From Paramuribaculum sp. (GTDB lineage: Bacteria; Bacteroidota; Bacteroidia; Bacteroidales; Muribaculaceae), in NCBI GenBank assembly GCA_029051835.1, contig JAIDKJ010000237.1:1-5664 (forward strand): a stretch of 5,664 bases of DNA, read 5' to 3'. Positions 1-5,664 of the stretch are shown piece by piece; position 1 is the first letter of the stretch; each line of letters starts with the position of its first letter. The position numbers were made by a program, and so were the translations under genes. The notes under the pieces were generated by a model. That model was not told the origin of the DNA, did no database searches, and was given only the letters and a program-made list of their open reading frames with translations.

Positions 1-2
1 TC

Positions 3-464
3 TGTGTGCCGCGTGGGGCTGTGAGCCGGTATGAGGTCGAGGAGTGCAATCGTCCGGGAACAGAACTGGTGCGCGACCGGCGCACGTCGCGCCGCTACGT
101 GGAGTCGGGACGTGCCGGACTGACGCGAATCGCCGTTACGGCCATAGAGCCGGACGATGTGGATTGCCTGATAGATATATGTTATGCCAACGGTAACGGA
201 CCGGCAGGCTTGCCTTCGGCCACGGCTTTACGCCGTGTGACTGTCAATGGCGAGGATGCCGGCATAGTGGTGATGCCGCCGCGTGGCGGAGGCTGGTGGC
301 TCTCCACCGGTTTTTCGTCGAGCGTCAGAGTACGGCTGCGAAAGGGATCGAACGATATAGTCCTGTCGGTTGTTGACAATCTCGGAGAGCCGTCACCCGA
401 TGATCTGGTGCTCGTCGACAATATCAGAGTTATCAGGCTGACAGATGAACCATTAAAGCGATGA
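3..464 (+). CDS. C-terminal carbohydrate-binding-like domain of a truncated, probably secreted protein
   Basis: The reading frame is open to the left edge, so this is the 3' part of a larger gene. A GTG at position 6 is available but lies only a few codons before the domain begins, so it is unlikely to be the true start. The visible ~153 residues look like a CBM6/CBM35-type beta-sandwich. An early 'RYEVEEC' strand recalls the 'YEAE' opening of that fold. Then come 'LIDICYANGNGPAG', 'RRVTVNGEDAGIVVMP', a Gly/Trp-rich stretch ending 'WWLSTGFSSSVRVRLRKGSN', and a final 'LVLVDNIRVIRL' strand. In Bacteroidales such modules often close extracellular or periplasmic glycoside hydrolases, where they bind sugar or pack against the catalytic domain. 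I therefore infer that the missing upstream part is catalytic, possibly a hydrolase, but it cannot be named. The stop codon overlaps the start of the next gene by four bases, implying one transcript. Fold assignment is moderately sure; overall identity is not. Confidence 0.5.
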   Translation, partial: CVPRGAVSRYEVEECNRPGTELVRDRRTSRRYVESGRAGLTRIAVTAIEPDDVDCLIDICYANGNGPAGLPSATALRRVTVNGEDAGIVVMPPRGGGWWLSTGFSSSVRVRLRKGSNDIVLSVVDNLGEPSPDDLVLVDNIRVIRLTDEPLKR

Positions 465-958
465 AACGAATAGGAATACTGAGCGACACGCATTCCAAAT
501 GGGATCCGCGCTATGCGGCGCATTTCGACGGATGCGATGAGGTGTGGCATGCTGGCGATATAGGCGATATCGGTCTGTTGCAGCAGTTGCGCGAGTGTGC
601 GCCGGTGGTGAGAGCCGTCTGCGGCAATATCGATTCGGGTGAGGTGCGGCGCGAGTGTCCCGAGCTTCTTGAATTTGAAGTGGAGGGAGTGAAAGTGTTG
701 CTGACTCATATCGGCGGATACCCCGGCCGCTACCGTCCGGGAATGAAAAAGCTGCTTGCGGCCGACGGAATACGGCTTATGGTCTGTGGCCACTCTCATA
801 TACTCAAGGTGATACCCGATCCCGAACTGGGACTGCTTCATGTCAATCCTGGAGCGGCGGGTGAGCAGGGATGGCAGAGGGAGCGTACGCTCGTGAGGCT
901 TACTCTCGATGCCGGCGATATCAGGGATCTCGATGTGATTACTCTCGGCCGTCACTGA
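461..958 (+). CDS. YfcE/MJ0936-family metallophosphoesterase
   Basis: Predicted cytoplasmic dinuclear-metal phosphodiesterase of 165 residues, the usual size for this single-domain family (Metallophos_2). The metal ligands are in the canonical order: D9 and H11 in 'SDTH', D33 in 'HAGD', N56 in 'CGNID', H83 in 'LTHIGG', and H111/H113 in 'CGHSH'. The family's 'NPG' turn follows at 129-131. There is no signal peptide or membrane segment. Characterised relatives hydrolyse phosphodiester bonds in model substrates and some cyclic nucleotides with Mn or Ni, but the physiological substrate is usually unknown and cannot be assigned here. The ATG lies inside the ATGA overlap with the stop of the upstream gene and has no clear Shine-Dalgarno sequence, so translational coupling is likely. 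The set of metal ligands is complete, so the enzyme should be active. Family assignment is confident. Confidence 0.9.
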   Translation: MKRIGILSDTHSKWDPRYAAHFDGCDEVWHAGDIGDIGLLQQLRECAPVVRAVCGNIDSGEVRRECPELLEFEVEGVKVLLTHIGGYPGRYRPGMKKLLAADGIRLMVCGHSHILKVIPDPELGLLHVNPGAAGEQGWQRERTLVRLTLDAGDIRDLDVITLGRH

Positions 959-1021
959 CCGGACTGAGCCATATTAGGATTATAACGATTGCGTAAGAGT
1001 CTACTAAATAAGATCAAGGAT

Positions 1022-1516
1022 ATGAAGAAACTGATGATAGTTATATCGGCCTGTGCTCTGCTTGCAGGCTGTAAGACAAATGAAGCCAATTATCGCCAGG
1101 CATATGAGGTGGCGAAGCAGAAATATGAGAATGTCGATACGGCGAGCACGGCGTCCCATAGGCTGGAACGCTATGCGCAGCCGCGTCCGAGGGTGGTCGA
1201 CGGCGATACGCTGCAGCTGCTCGTGCAGCCGCTCAACGCTGTGGCCGGCGAGGGACTGACGTCGTCGCAGATTGGCCGCTATAATGTGGTCGTCGGTCAG
1301 TTCAGGCAGATCTTCAATGCCCGCCAGATGCGTCAGCGCCTTATCGGGTCGGGCTATGGATCTACAGCCATACTCGCTTCGCCGATGCCGCTCTATTATG
1401 TTGTGACAATGACTACCGATACGGCGTCGCAGGCTGCCGCTGAAGTCCGGCGTCTGCAGTCCGACGCGGCTCTGAAACTGCGCTCTCCGCTGCCGTTCGT
1501 CATCTCGCCGCGCTGA
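1022..1516 (+). CDS. SPOR-domain lipoprotein
   Basis: A 164-residue predicted lipoprotein. I chose the ATG at 1022 rather than the in-frame TTG 11 codons upstream because it places 'MKK', a hydrophobic stretch and the lipobox 'LLAGC' (Cys17) in the normal signal-peptidase-II arrangement. After the Cys comes a charged, probably helical linker (residues 18-50), then a spacer. A SPOR domain (PF05036) covers about residues 87-162: 'RYNVVVGQF', a helix 'NARQMRQRL', 'YYVVTMTT', and a second helix 'SQAAAEVRRL'. SPOR domains bind peptidoglycan glycan strands stripped of stem peptides, typically at division sites. The protein is therefore probably anchored in the outer membrane facing the cell wall. 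It lies 63 bp after the phosphoesterase, with no strong promoter seen in the gap, so co-transcription is plausible. The bases AAGGA sit almost against the start codon, too close for a classical ribosome binding site. Family is confident; specific role is unknown. Confidence 0.9.
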   Translation: MKKLMIVISACALLAGCKTNEANYRQAYEVAKQKYENVDTASTASHRLERYAQPRPRVVDGDTLQLLVQPLNAVAGEGLTSSQIGRYNVVVGQFRQIFNARQMRQRLIGSGYGSTAILASPMPLYYVVTMTTDTASQAAAEVRRLQSDAALKLRSPLPFVISPR

Positions 1517-1533
1517 CCCACGCTTAGCAAAAC

Positions 1534-1584
1534 AATCACCGGATGACAGTGCCGTCAGACACTCTCATCCGGTGATTTTGATTT
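1534..1584. terminator. Intrinsic terminator shared by convergent genes
   Basis: A perfect 13-bp inverted repeat pairs 1534-1546 (AATCACCGGATGA) with 1565-1577 (TCATCCGGTGATT). After one C/C mismatch the stem continues for 4 bp (1548-1551 with 1560-1563) and closes on an 8-base loop. On the + strand it is followed by TTTTGATTTT. On the - strand the stem runs into TTGTTTTGC. It starts 17 bases after the stop of the SPOR gene and ends 26 bases past the stop of the convergent hydrolase gene, so it probably ends transcription in both directions. Confidence 0.8.
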
Positions 1585-1603
1585 TACGACAACCCGGTTG
1601 ATT

Positions 1604-4399
1604 CTATCGCTTCACGACCGATGCGATTGTGTCGATGCCGGCTGCTGTTGTCGGTGCGAATGCTGGCGATGCCATGTATTGGCGCAGACTTGCAAGCAGC
1701 TGACGGGCTTCGGGGCGATTTTCAATGTCGGTCCAGAAGTCTACGCCGCTCACGAGCAGTTTGCCGCCTCCGGCCTCGACCTCAAATATCAGTCCGAGCG
1801 GACGGTTGGTAAACCAGTCGTCGATCACTCTGACGATCGGACGTGCCGACGGAGCCACTTTGGCCAGTTTTATCACGGATGAGTTGGTCATGGCATCCCA
1901 CCATTGATAGTCGCTGTGGTAGTCGGTCGGAAACATTCCGAGAGCCGGATGTGTCGGATCGACAAGCACGCCGAGCGTGTGGGGCGCCTGTCCGTTGGTC
2001 CATGCGGTGTTCCAGAATATGCTCGAAAAGCCGTTGGCGATGTCGCCGCCGAGCGAGTCGGTCAGCTCTCCTTTGCGCACCGAAAGCAGCACTTTGCCGC
2101 CTCGTGCCAGTTCGGCTCTGGCTTTGTCATCGATACGGTCTGTCATCATTATGGCCGATGCGTCGCCTGATATTTCGGGCGTTTCGGGATAGACCCATAT
2201 ATTCCATCCGTTTTCGTTGTCGCCGACGGTCGTCGTAAGACGTAGCGCGGCAGGCGTCTTGACATCTCCAAGAGCCACTTCGATATTACCGAGTATGTGG
2301 CGGTCGCCGGCGCGTAGAATGTCGTGACAGAATTCGCCCGAGGCCACTGTAGAGCCGCCAGCATCGGTAAGGGTCCATCGGGCGGGAACGGTCGCTTCGA
2401 TATCGTCGGCGCCGAAGTGTGCCACGCTGACGGCGGTGCGCAGTGTGTCGGCTGTGGTGAATATCATCCGGGGCAGATGAGCCAGCGGGACGATCGGATT
2501 GCAGAAGCTGCTGAATTCGTCGGCACTGACGTAGCCTTTGGGTTCATAGAAGGCGTCGAGCACACCTACAAGAGCTGTGCCTTGCCCGGGGAAGTCCTCA
2601 AGTCCGAGAAGCTGGAAACCGTCCATGTCCGACGAGCGGAGCGCGGCCTCGATGTCGGCCTTGTAGCAGAGTGTCTGCAGCCGGCCTGATGCCAGCAGGA
2701 AACTGTCGGCCAGAGCGGACATGCCGGCGTCAGTCAGGGTGGTTCTGAACAGTTCCATGTTGCGGGGTTTCATCACGCCGGTGTATTTCTCGATCTCGCG
2801 GAAGTTGGGATATACACACCATTGCCCTATCTCATGGCTGACGATTGGCTGGCTGTAGTGCGATGTATAGTCGTCGAAGGTGAAGTCGGCGGCCGGACGG
2901 CGGGCGTTGATGATGCTTCGCAGTCCTTGACCCCATCCCTGGATACGCGGACTGGGATCGACCAGAAACTGGCTCTGGGGCAGATTGGGCCAGCCTGACG
3001 CTACGGAATATATGCGGCGGTTGTCGCGGGCTTTCCATCCTTCGACGAAATCCGTGAGATACTTTACCATGCCGGCTCCGGCGGGTTCATTGCCATAGGT
3101 CATCATTACGAATGACGGATGATTGCCGAATGCATCAACAATGGCCTTGCTTTCATCGGCGATGAATCCGTCTACGGGATGTCCGTCGCCTATGGTGGTC
3201 GACTGGTTGGCCCATGATCCGCACTCTATCTGCAGATAGAAACCTTTGCGGTCAGCCGATGCGAAGGCTGCTTCGGGCGGACACCAGCTGTGAAATCTCA
3301 CGTGATTCAGTCCGTGTGCCTTGAGGGTGTCGAATATCTTGTCCCATGCGGCCTCGTCGGTGGGAGGATAGCCTGTCAGGGGGAAAGCCGCGCAGTCAAG
3401 CGTGCCGCGCAGGAACACCGGACGCCCATTCACCAGTATTTTGCCGTCGCGCGACTCTATCGAGCGCATGCCGAAGTTCAGCGACCGACTGTCGGTCATG
3501 TCTTCGGATTTCACCTCTTGCCTGAGGGTCAGGAGCGTGGGGGTGAATTCATCCCAGAGTTTTGCCTCATCGCCGAGCGACAACGTGCTTGCGATCTTGT
3601 TCTCTCCCGGCAGAAGTGTTAGCTCCTTGCGGTCGCTGATCTTGCCGATGCGGTTGTCGAGAGTGGCATTGACAGTGCGGCCGGTGGCGTTGTTGAGATA
3701 TGTTTCCACACTGACGGTGCGGTCGGTCACATTGGGGAATACCGTGGTGCGAGTGATATTGACGCAGTCACGGGCGCGAAGCTCCATCCGGCCAATAACG
3801 CCATTCCAGTTGCCTTGCGTGTGATCCGACACGCTGTGGGAGTTCTCGCCGGGGTCGATGCTGTCAATGCTGTTGTCTATCATCATTGTCAGCGTATGCC
3901 GGCCGGGTGTCAGAAGTTCCGACAGATTATAGATGTGCGGAGTCGAAAGCGATGATCTTCGACCGGCCTTGCGGTTGTCAACTGTGATCTCCGTGATCCA
4001 GTGGCATCGTTCGAGTTCTAATTCCACTTGTTTGCCTCGCCACGATTCGGGAATTTCTATTTCGCGTGAATAGTATGCTTTCCCGCGATAATATTTTTCG
4101 GGTTGGAGCCAGAATGGCACGTGGATATTGCCCGGCTCTCTGAACCTTGCATACTCGTCGTTTTTGAAAAAGGAGGAATCCGCAATGCCGCCCACCCAAG
4201 GTGTGTTCAGGCCGATTTCTTCACCAAGACCGTTCGTCGCCATAGATCCCGGAAGTTTTGCCGTCAGACTACGGTCAACGCCATCGTAGGAAAAAGACCA
4301 TTCGCCCGACAGGTCGATGCTTGGTTCGTGGCTGACGCATCCGGTAAATATAGCCAGACTGATGATTCCGCTACATATTGATTTGACTGTGTGATGCAT
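1604..4399 (-). CDS. Glycoside hydrolase family 2 lipoprotein (beta-galactosidase/beta-glucuronidase-like), substrate unknown
   Basis: A 931-residue exported retaining glycosidase. The N-terminus has a signal-peptidase-II signal with lipobox 'FTGC' (Cys21), so it is probably membrane-anchored. No acidic surface-export cluster follows the Cys, so periplasmic versus surface location is open. The GH2 layout runs in order. A jelly-roll sugar-binding domain spans about 30-210 and ends in the family's 'NWNGVIGRMEL'. An immunoglobulin-like domain spans 215-312. A TIM barrel follows from about 315 to 640. The acid/base is E438 in 'TYGNEP' and the nucleophile is E523 in 'SHEIGQW', 85 residues later, a normal spacing. 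Where many GH2 enzymes have 'KGVNxHE', this one has 'RGTLDCAAFPLTGY' (331-344), followed by 'NHVRFHSWCPPEAAF'. A further domain at about 735-910 ('HPALGMFP', 'GGGKLLVSGVDFW') is outside the core and looks like an alpha/beta domain, perhaps related to the amidotransferase fold; that is a guess. It is divergent from an AraC-type regulator that probably controls it. The class is confident; substrate is not inferable. Confidence 0.9.
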   Translation of the reverse strand: MHHTVKSICSGIISLAIFTGCVSHEPSIDLSGEWSFSYDGVDRSLTAKLPGSMATNGLGEEIGLNTPWVGGIADSSFFKNDEYARFREPGNIHVPFWLQPEKYYRGKAYYSREIEIPESWRGKQVELELERCHWITEITVDNRKAGRRSSLSTPHIYNLSELLTPGRHTLTMMIDNSIDSIDPGENSHSVSDHTQGNWNGVIGRMELRARDCVNITRTTVFPNVTDRTVSVETYLNNATGRTVNATLDNRIGKISDRKELTLLPGENKIASTLSLGDEAKLWDEFTPTLLTLRQEVKSEDMTDSRSLNFGMRSIESRDGKILVNGRPVFLRGTLDCAAFPLTGYPPTDEAAWDKIFDTLKAHGLNHVRFHSWCPPEAAFASADRKGFYLQIECGSWANQSTTIGDGHPVDGFIADESKAIVDAFGNHPSFVMMTYGNEPAGAGMVKYLTDFVEGWKARDNRRIYSVASGWPNLPQSQFLVDPSPRIQGWGQGLRSIINARRPAADFTFDDYTSHYSQPIVSHEIGQWCVYPNFREIEKYTGVMKPRNMELFRTTLTDAGMSALADSFLLASGRLQTLCYKADIEAALRSSDMDGFQLLGLEDFPGQGTALVGVLDAFYEPKGYVSADEFSSFCNPIVPLAHLPRMIFTTADTLRTAVSVAHFGADDIEATVPARWTLTDAGGSTVASGEFCHDILRAGDRHILGNIEVALGDVKTPAALRLTTTVGDNENGWNIWVYPETPEISGDASAIMMTDRIDDKARAELARGGKVLLSVRKGELTDSLGGDIANGFSSIFWNTAWTNGQAPHTLGVLVDPTHPALGMFPTDYHSDYQWWDAMTNSSVIKLAKVAPSARPIVRVIDDWFTNRPLGLIFEVEAGGGKLLVSGVDFWTDIENRPEARQLLASLRQYMASPAFAPTTAAGIDTIASVVKR

Positions 4400-4439
4400 G
4401 TGAATATGAGTGAATGTTTGTTGTGTTTAACGGGTAGTG

Positions 4440-4470
4440 CAAAATTACTGATGCCGGATGGTTCGCGAAA
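4440..4470 (-). promoter_or_regulatory. Bacteroidota-type promoter of the GH2 gene
   Basis: On the - strand, 4447-4440 reads TAATTTTG, a perfect match to the Bacteroidota -7 consensus TAnnTTTG. Exactly 19 bases upstream, 4470-4467 reads TTTC, one base off the -33 consensus TTTG. Transcription would start a few bases after the -7 box, giving a leader of roughly 35 bases before the ATG. The leader is AT-rich and lacks a Shine-Dalgarno sequence, as is common in this phylum. Confidence 0.75.
4462..4469. promoter_or_regulatory. Palindrome TTCGCGAA, candidate operator
   Basis: A perfect 8-bp palindrome that overlaps the -33 element of the GH2 promoter and lies about 43 bases upstream of the regulator's -7 box. 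Its position would let a bound protein affect RNA polymerase at the hydrolase promoter. AraC-family proteins more often bind asymmetric direct repeats, so the partner could be another regulator, and an 8-bp palindrome can arise by chance. Confidence 0.3.
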
Positions 4471-4512
4471 TAGAAATAATCCTGAAAAAAGATGGACAAT
4501 CTTACTTATTTG

Positions 4513-4520
4513 TATCTTTG
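4513..4520 (+). promoter_or_regulatory. -7 promoter box of the AraC-family regulator gene
   Basis: TATCTTTG matches the Bacteroidota -7 consensus TAnnTTTG perfectly and lies 23 bases before the ATG, implying a very short leader of about 17-20 bases. No TTTG is present at the expected -33 spacing; that region is A-rich (AAAAAAGATGG). The promoter may therefore be weak or depend on an activator. Confidence 0.65.
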
Positions 4521-4543
4521 CATTCAGATAACAGCAAACAGAC

Positions 4544-5431
4544 ATGCTACGCATCAAAGACGGTTTCTCAGGAGAGCAGGCATTCGTATTGCCGCCGGCA
4601 TATATCCGCGAAATGGAAAATAATCCACTGTCGGCAGTGTTGCACATCACTGATATCGGATACTATCCGCGCGCTGCACATCACTATCGGCTACGTGAAA
4701 GTCCGATATGTCAATACGTGTTCATCTACAATGTCCACGGCAAAGGGTGGTATGAGCTGGATGGCCGGCGCTATGACGTGTTGCCTGATTCATATTTTGT
4801 ATTGCCGCCCGGTGTGCCACATTCTTATGGCGCCGACGACGATGATCCTTGGACCATCTATTGGATACATTTCAAGGGATCGCTTGCCGGAGAATTCGTC
4901 ATGTCACACAACGGACCGGTATCGATACGCCCCGGTATGCGGTCAAGAATCAGACAGCGGATAGCGCTTTTTGAAGAGATAATGTCGACCCTTGAAGGTG
5001 GCTACAGCAGTGAGAGCCTGTTGTATGCATGCTCGGTGTTTCATCATTTTCTCGGTTCGCTCAGATACCTGATACAGTATCGCGATGCGGCTGAAAAAGA
5101 CAGCAGAGAGGATGATATAGTGCAGATGGCAATAAGATATATGAATGAAAATATCGCAAAGCCGTTAAAGCTTAGCGATATATCGCGTCATCTGGGCTGT
5201 TCTCAGTCATTCTTCTCTTCGATTTTTTCCGGTTCCACCGGACAGTCGCCGATATCATATTTCATTCAGCTTAAAATCAAGCGGGCGTGTAGCTTGCTTG
5301 ATTTCACATCCTTGAAAATAAATCAGATATGTCATCTGGTAGGAATGAATGATCCATATTATTTCAGCAGGATATTCACCCGGACGATGGGTGTATCTCC
5401 GAGAAAATACCGTGAGATAAAAAAAGGATGA
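4544..5431 (+). CDS. AraC-family transcriptional regulator with cupin-like sensor domain
   Basis: A 295-residue cytoplasmic DNA-binding protein, the standard length for AraC/XylS regulators that sense sugars. The N-terminal half holds a cupin-like ligand-binding domain (about residues 30-115). Its strands include 'YVFIYNVHGKGWYELDGRRY', 'SYFVLPPGVPHSYGA' and 'WTIYWIHFKG', the pattern of PF02311. A helical linker follows at 132-182. The C-terminal domain carries two helix-turn-helix units. The first, at about 208-252, is 'LKLSDISRHLGCSQSFFSSIF'-like; the second, at about 257-291, contains 'GMNDPYYFSRIFTRTMGVSP', the classic AraC signature. The gene is divergent from the GH2 hydrolase across 144 bp, the usual arrangement for a local activator that responds to the sugar released or targeted by its neighbour; this is inference. 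Its codons are visibly more AT-rich than those of the three genes at the left, which could reflect separate acquisition or simply regulator-type composition. Family assignment is very confident; ligand unknown. Confidence 0.95.
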   Translation: MLRIKDGFSGEQAFVLPPAYIREMENNPLSAVLHITDIGYYPRAAHHYRLRESPICQYVFIYNVHGKGWYELDGRRYDVLPDSYFVLPPGVPHSYGADDDDPWTIYWIHFKGSLAGEFVMSHNGPVSIRPGMRSRIRQRIALFEEIMSTLEGGYSSESLLYACSVFHHFLGSLRYLIQYRDAAEKDSREDDIVQMAIRYMNENIAKPLKLSDISRHLGCSQSFFSSIFSGSTGQSPISYFIQLKIKRACSLLDFTSLKINQICHLVGMNDPYYFSRIFTRTMGVSPRKYREIKKG

Positions 5432-5436
5432 AATAT

Positions 5437-5472
5437 ATACCGGCGGCCGTTAACGCTCCGATAAGCCGGTAT
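5437..5472. other. Inverted repeat downstream of the regulator gene
   Basis: ATACCGGC (5437-5444) pairs perfectly with GCCGGTAT (5465-5472), leaving a 20-base loop that itself contains the palindrome CGTTAACG (5448-5455). It starts five bases after the regulator's stop and has no T-tract after it, so it is not a typical terminator by itself. It could be an mRNA 3' stabilising structure, or a protein site centred on the inner palindrome. Confidence 0.4.
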
Positions 5473-5484
5473 GAGATACAAGAT

Positions 5485-5529
5485 GGCGATGTGTCGAAAT
5501 TCAGGTTTTCGACACATCGCCTTGTTTTA
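5485..5529 (+). terminator. Intrinsic terminator of the AraC-family regulator gene
   Basis: GGCGATGTGTCGAA (5485-5498) pairs with TTCGACACATCGCC (5508-5521), and one more A-T pair narrows the loop to 7 bases. The stem is followed by TTGTTTTA. On the opposite strand the stem is not followed by a T-run, so it probably terminates only the + strand. It lies 53 bases after the regulator's stop. Confidence 0.8.
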
Positions 5530-5530
5530 G

Positions 5531-5568
5531 TCCGGATGGAGAGGTTGTTGTCAGAGTGATCCGGATGG
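5531..5568 (+). repeat. Short direct repeat TCCGGATGG, two copies
   Basis: TCCGGATGG occurs at 5531-5539 and again at 5560-5568, a start-to-start distance of 29 bases. The core CCGGATGG also occurs at 4454-4461, inside the spacer of the GH2 promoter. All three lie in non-coding DNA. They could be binding sites for the local regulator, but nine-base matches can be coincidental. Confidence 0.3.
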
Positions 5569-5664
5569 GTCATTATGACACGACAGCATCTTCGTGTTCA
5601 TACGGATTGCGAGGGCGTTGCGATACGCCTCCTGTGCGTCGGTTCATAGCATGTGATTATATCT
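5569..5664. other. Right-edge stretch with no convincing gene; small hairpin
   Basis: No confident coding sequence is seen here. A hairpin pairs 5611-5618 (GAGGGCGT, with one bulged G) with 5625-5631 (ACGCCTC) around a 6-base loop. A + frame beginning at an ATG at 5565 stays open to the edge (33 codons) and a 24-codon - strand ORF lies at 5573-5647. Both give Arg/Ser-rich peptides with no recognisable motif. The stretch may be intergenic, a dispersed repeat, or the start of a feature beyond the window. Confidence 0.3.

Noticed and set aside
182..955. 257-codon open frame on the - strand spanning the first two genes
   Set aside because: It lies antisense to a phosphoesterase with all its catalytic motifs, crosses the boundary between two + strand genes, and its peptide shows no domain or signal. 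It is a by-product of GC-rich codon use.
989..1021. TTG start giving the SPOR protein 11 extra N-terminal residues
   Set aside because: The added residues would push a charged segment in front of an already complete lipoprotein signal that begins at the ATG at 1022.
1843..3824. Several + strand open frames of 70-140 codons inside the hydrolase region
   Set aside because: All are antisense to an intact GH2 gene with domains and catalytic residues in order, and their peptides are Arg/Ser/Cys-rich with no family resemblance.
4517..4538. TTTGC/GCAAA inverted repeat around the regulator's transcription start
   Set aside because: Five base pairs with a 12-base loop in AT-rich DNA is expected by chance, and half of it is the -7 box itself.
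4264..4650. 128-codon - strand frame crossing the divergent intergenic region
   Set aside because: It overlaps the starts of both real genes and both promoter boxes and encodes no recognisable motif.
4458..4964. 168-codon + strand frame overlapping the start of the AraC-type regulator
   Set aside because: It is a different frame over the well-supported regulator, begins upstream of its -7 box, and has a Cys/Ser-rich peptide without domains.
5376..5573. 65-codon - strand frame with a hydrophobic stretch resembling a membrane segment
   Set aside because: It runs through both hairpins and into the 3' end of the regulator gene; the hydrophobic run comes from AT-rich intergenic DNA.
5573..5647. 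24-codon - strand ORF at the right edge
   Set aside because: It is short, basic and has no promoter or hydrophobic pattern, so it cannot be supported as a gene; it is kept only as part of the possible repeat.

Overview
The window looks like chromosomal DNA from a member of the Bacteroidota, most likely the order Bacteroidales. The reasons are two perfect Bacteroidota-type -7 promoter boxes (TAnnTTTG) in the one divergent intergenic region, two predicted lipoproteins (one a periplasmic SPOR protein, one a glycoside hydrolase), little sign of Shine-Dalgarno dependence, and moderately GC-rich genes with AT-rich gaps. A gut Muribaculaceae-like genome would fit, but the sequence alone does not prove the family.

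Left block (1-1600, + strand): the window opens inside a gene whose last ~150 codons form a beta-sandwich domain like the carbohydrate-binding modules at the C-termini of secreted Bacteroidales glycoside hydrolases. Its stop overlaps the start of a YfcE/MJ0936-type metallophosphoesterase (ATGA overlap), and a SPOR-domain lipoprotein follows 63 bp later. The block ends at a strong hairpin (1534-1577). That hairpin lies between convergent genes and can act as terminator for both strands.

Middle block (1604-4399, - strand): one large gene encodes a 931-residue lipoprotein glycoside hydrolase of family 2. Both catalytic glutamates are visible, and there is an extra C-terminal domain. Substrate cannot be read from the sequence.

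Right block (4400-5664): a 144-bp intergenic region separates the hydrolase from a divergently transcribed AraC-family regulator with an N-terminal cupin-like sensor and a C-terminal double helix-turn-helix. Each gene has its own TAnnTTTG box, and a TTCGCGAA palindrome lies over the -33 region of the hydrolase promoter. The simplest reading is a two-gene carbohydrate-response unit in which the regulator senses a sugar and controls the adjacent hydrolase; this is inferred from layout. Two hairpins follow the regulator, and the last ~130 bp hold no convincing gene but contain a short direct repeat and a third small hairpin.

I see no CRISPR array, RNA gene, insertion sequence, phage gene or defence system. 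Nothing in the window is clearly a new kind of system. The most useful leads are the uncharacterised hydrolase/regulator pair and the unexplained right edge.
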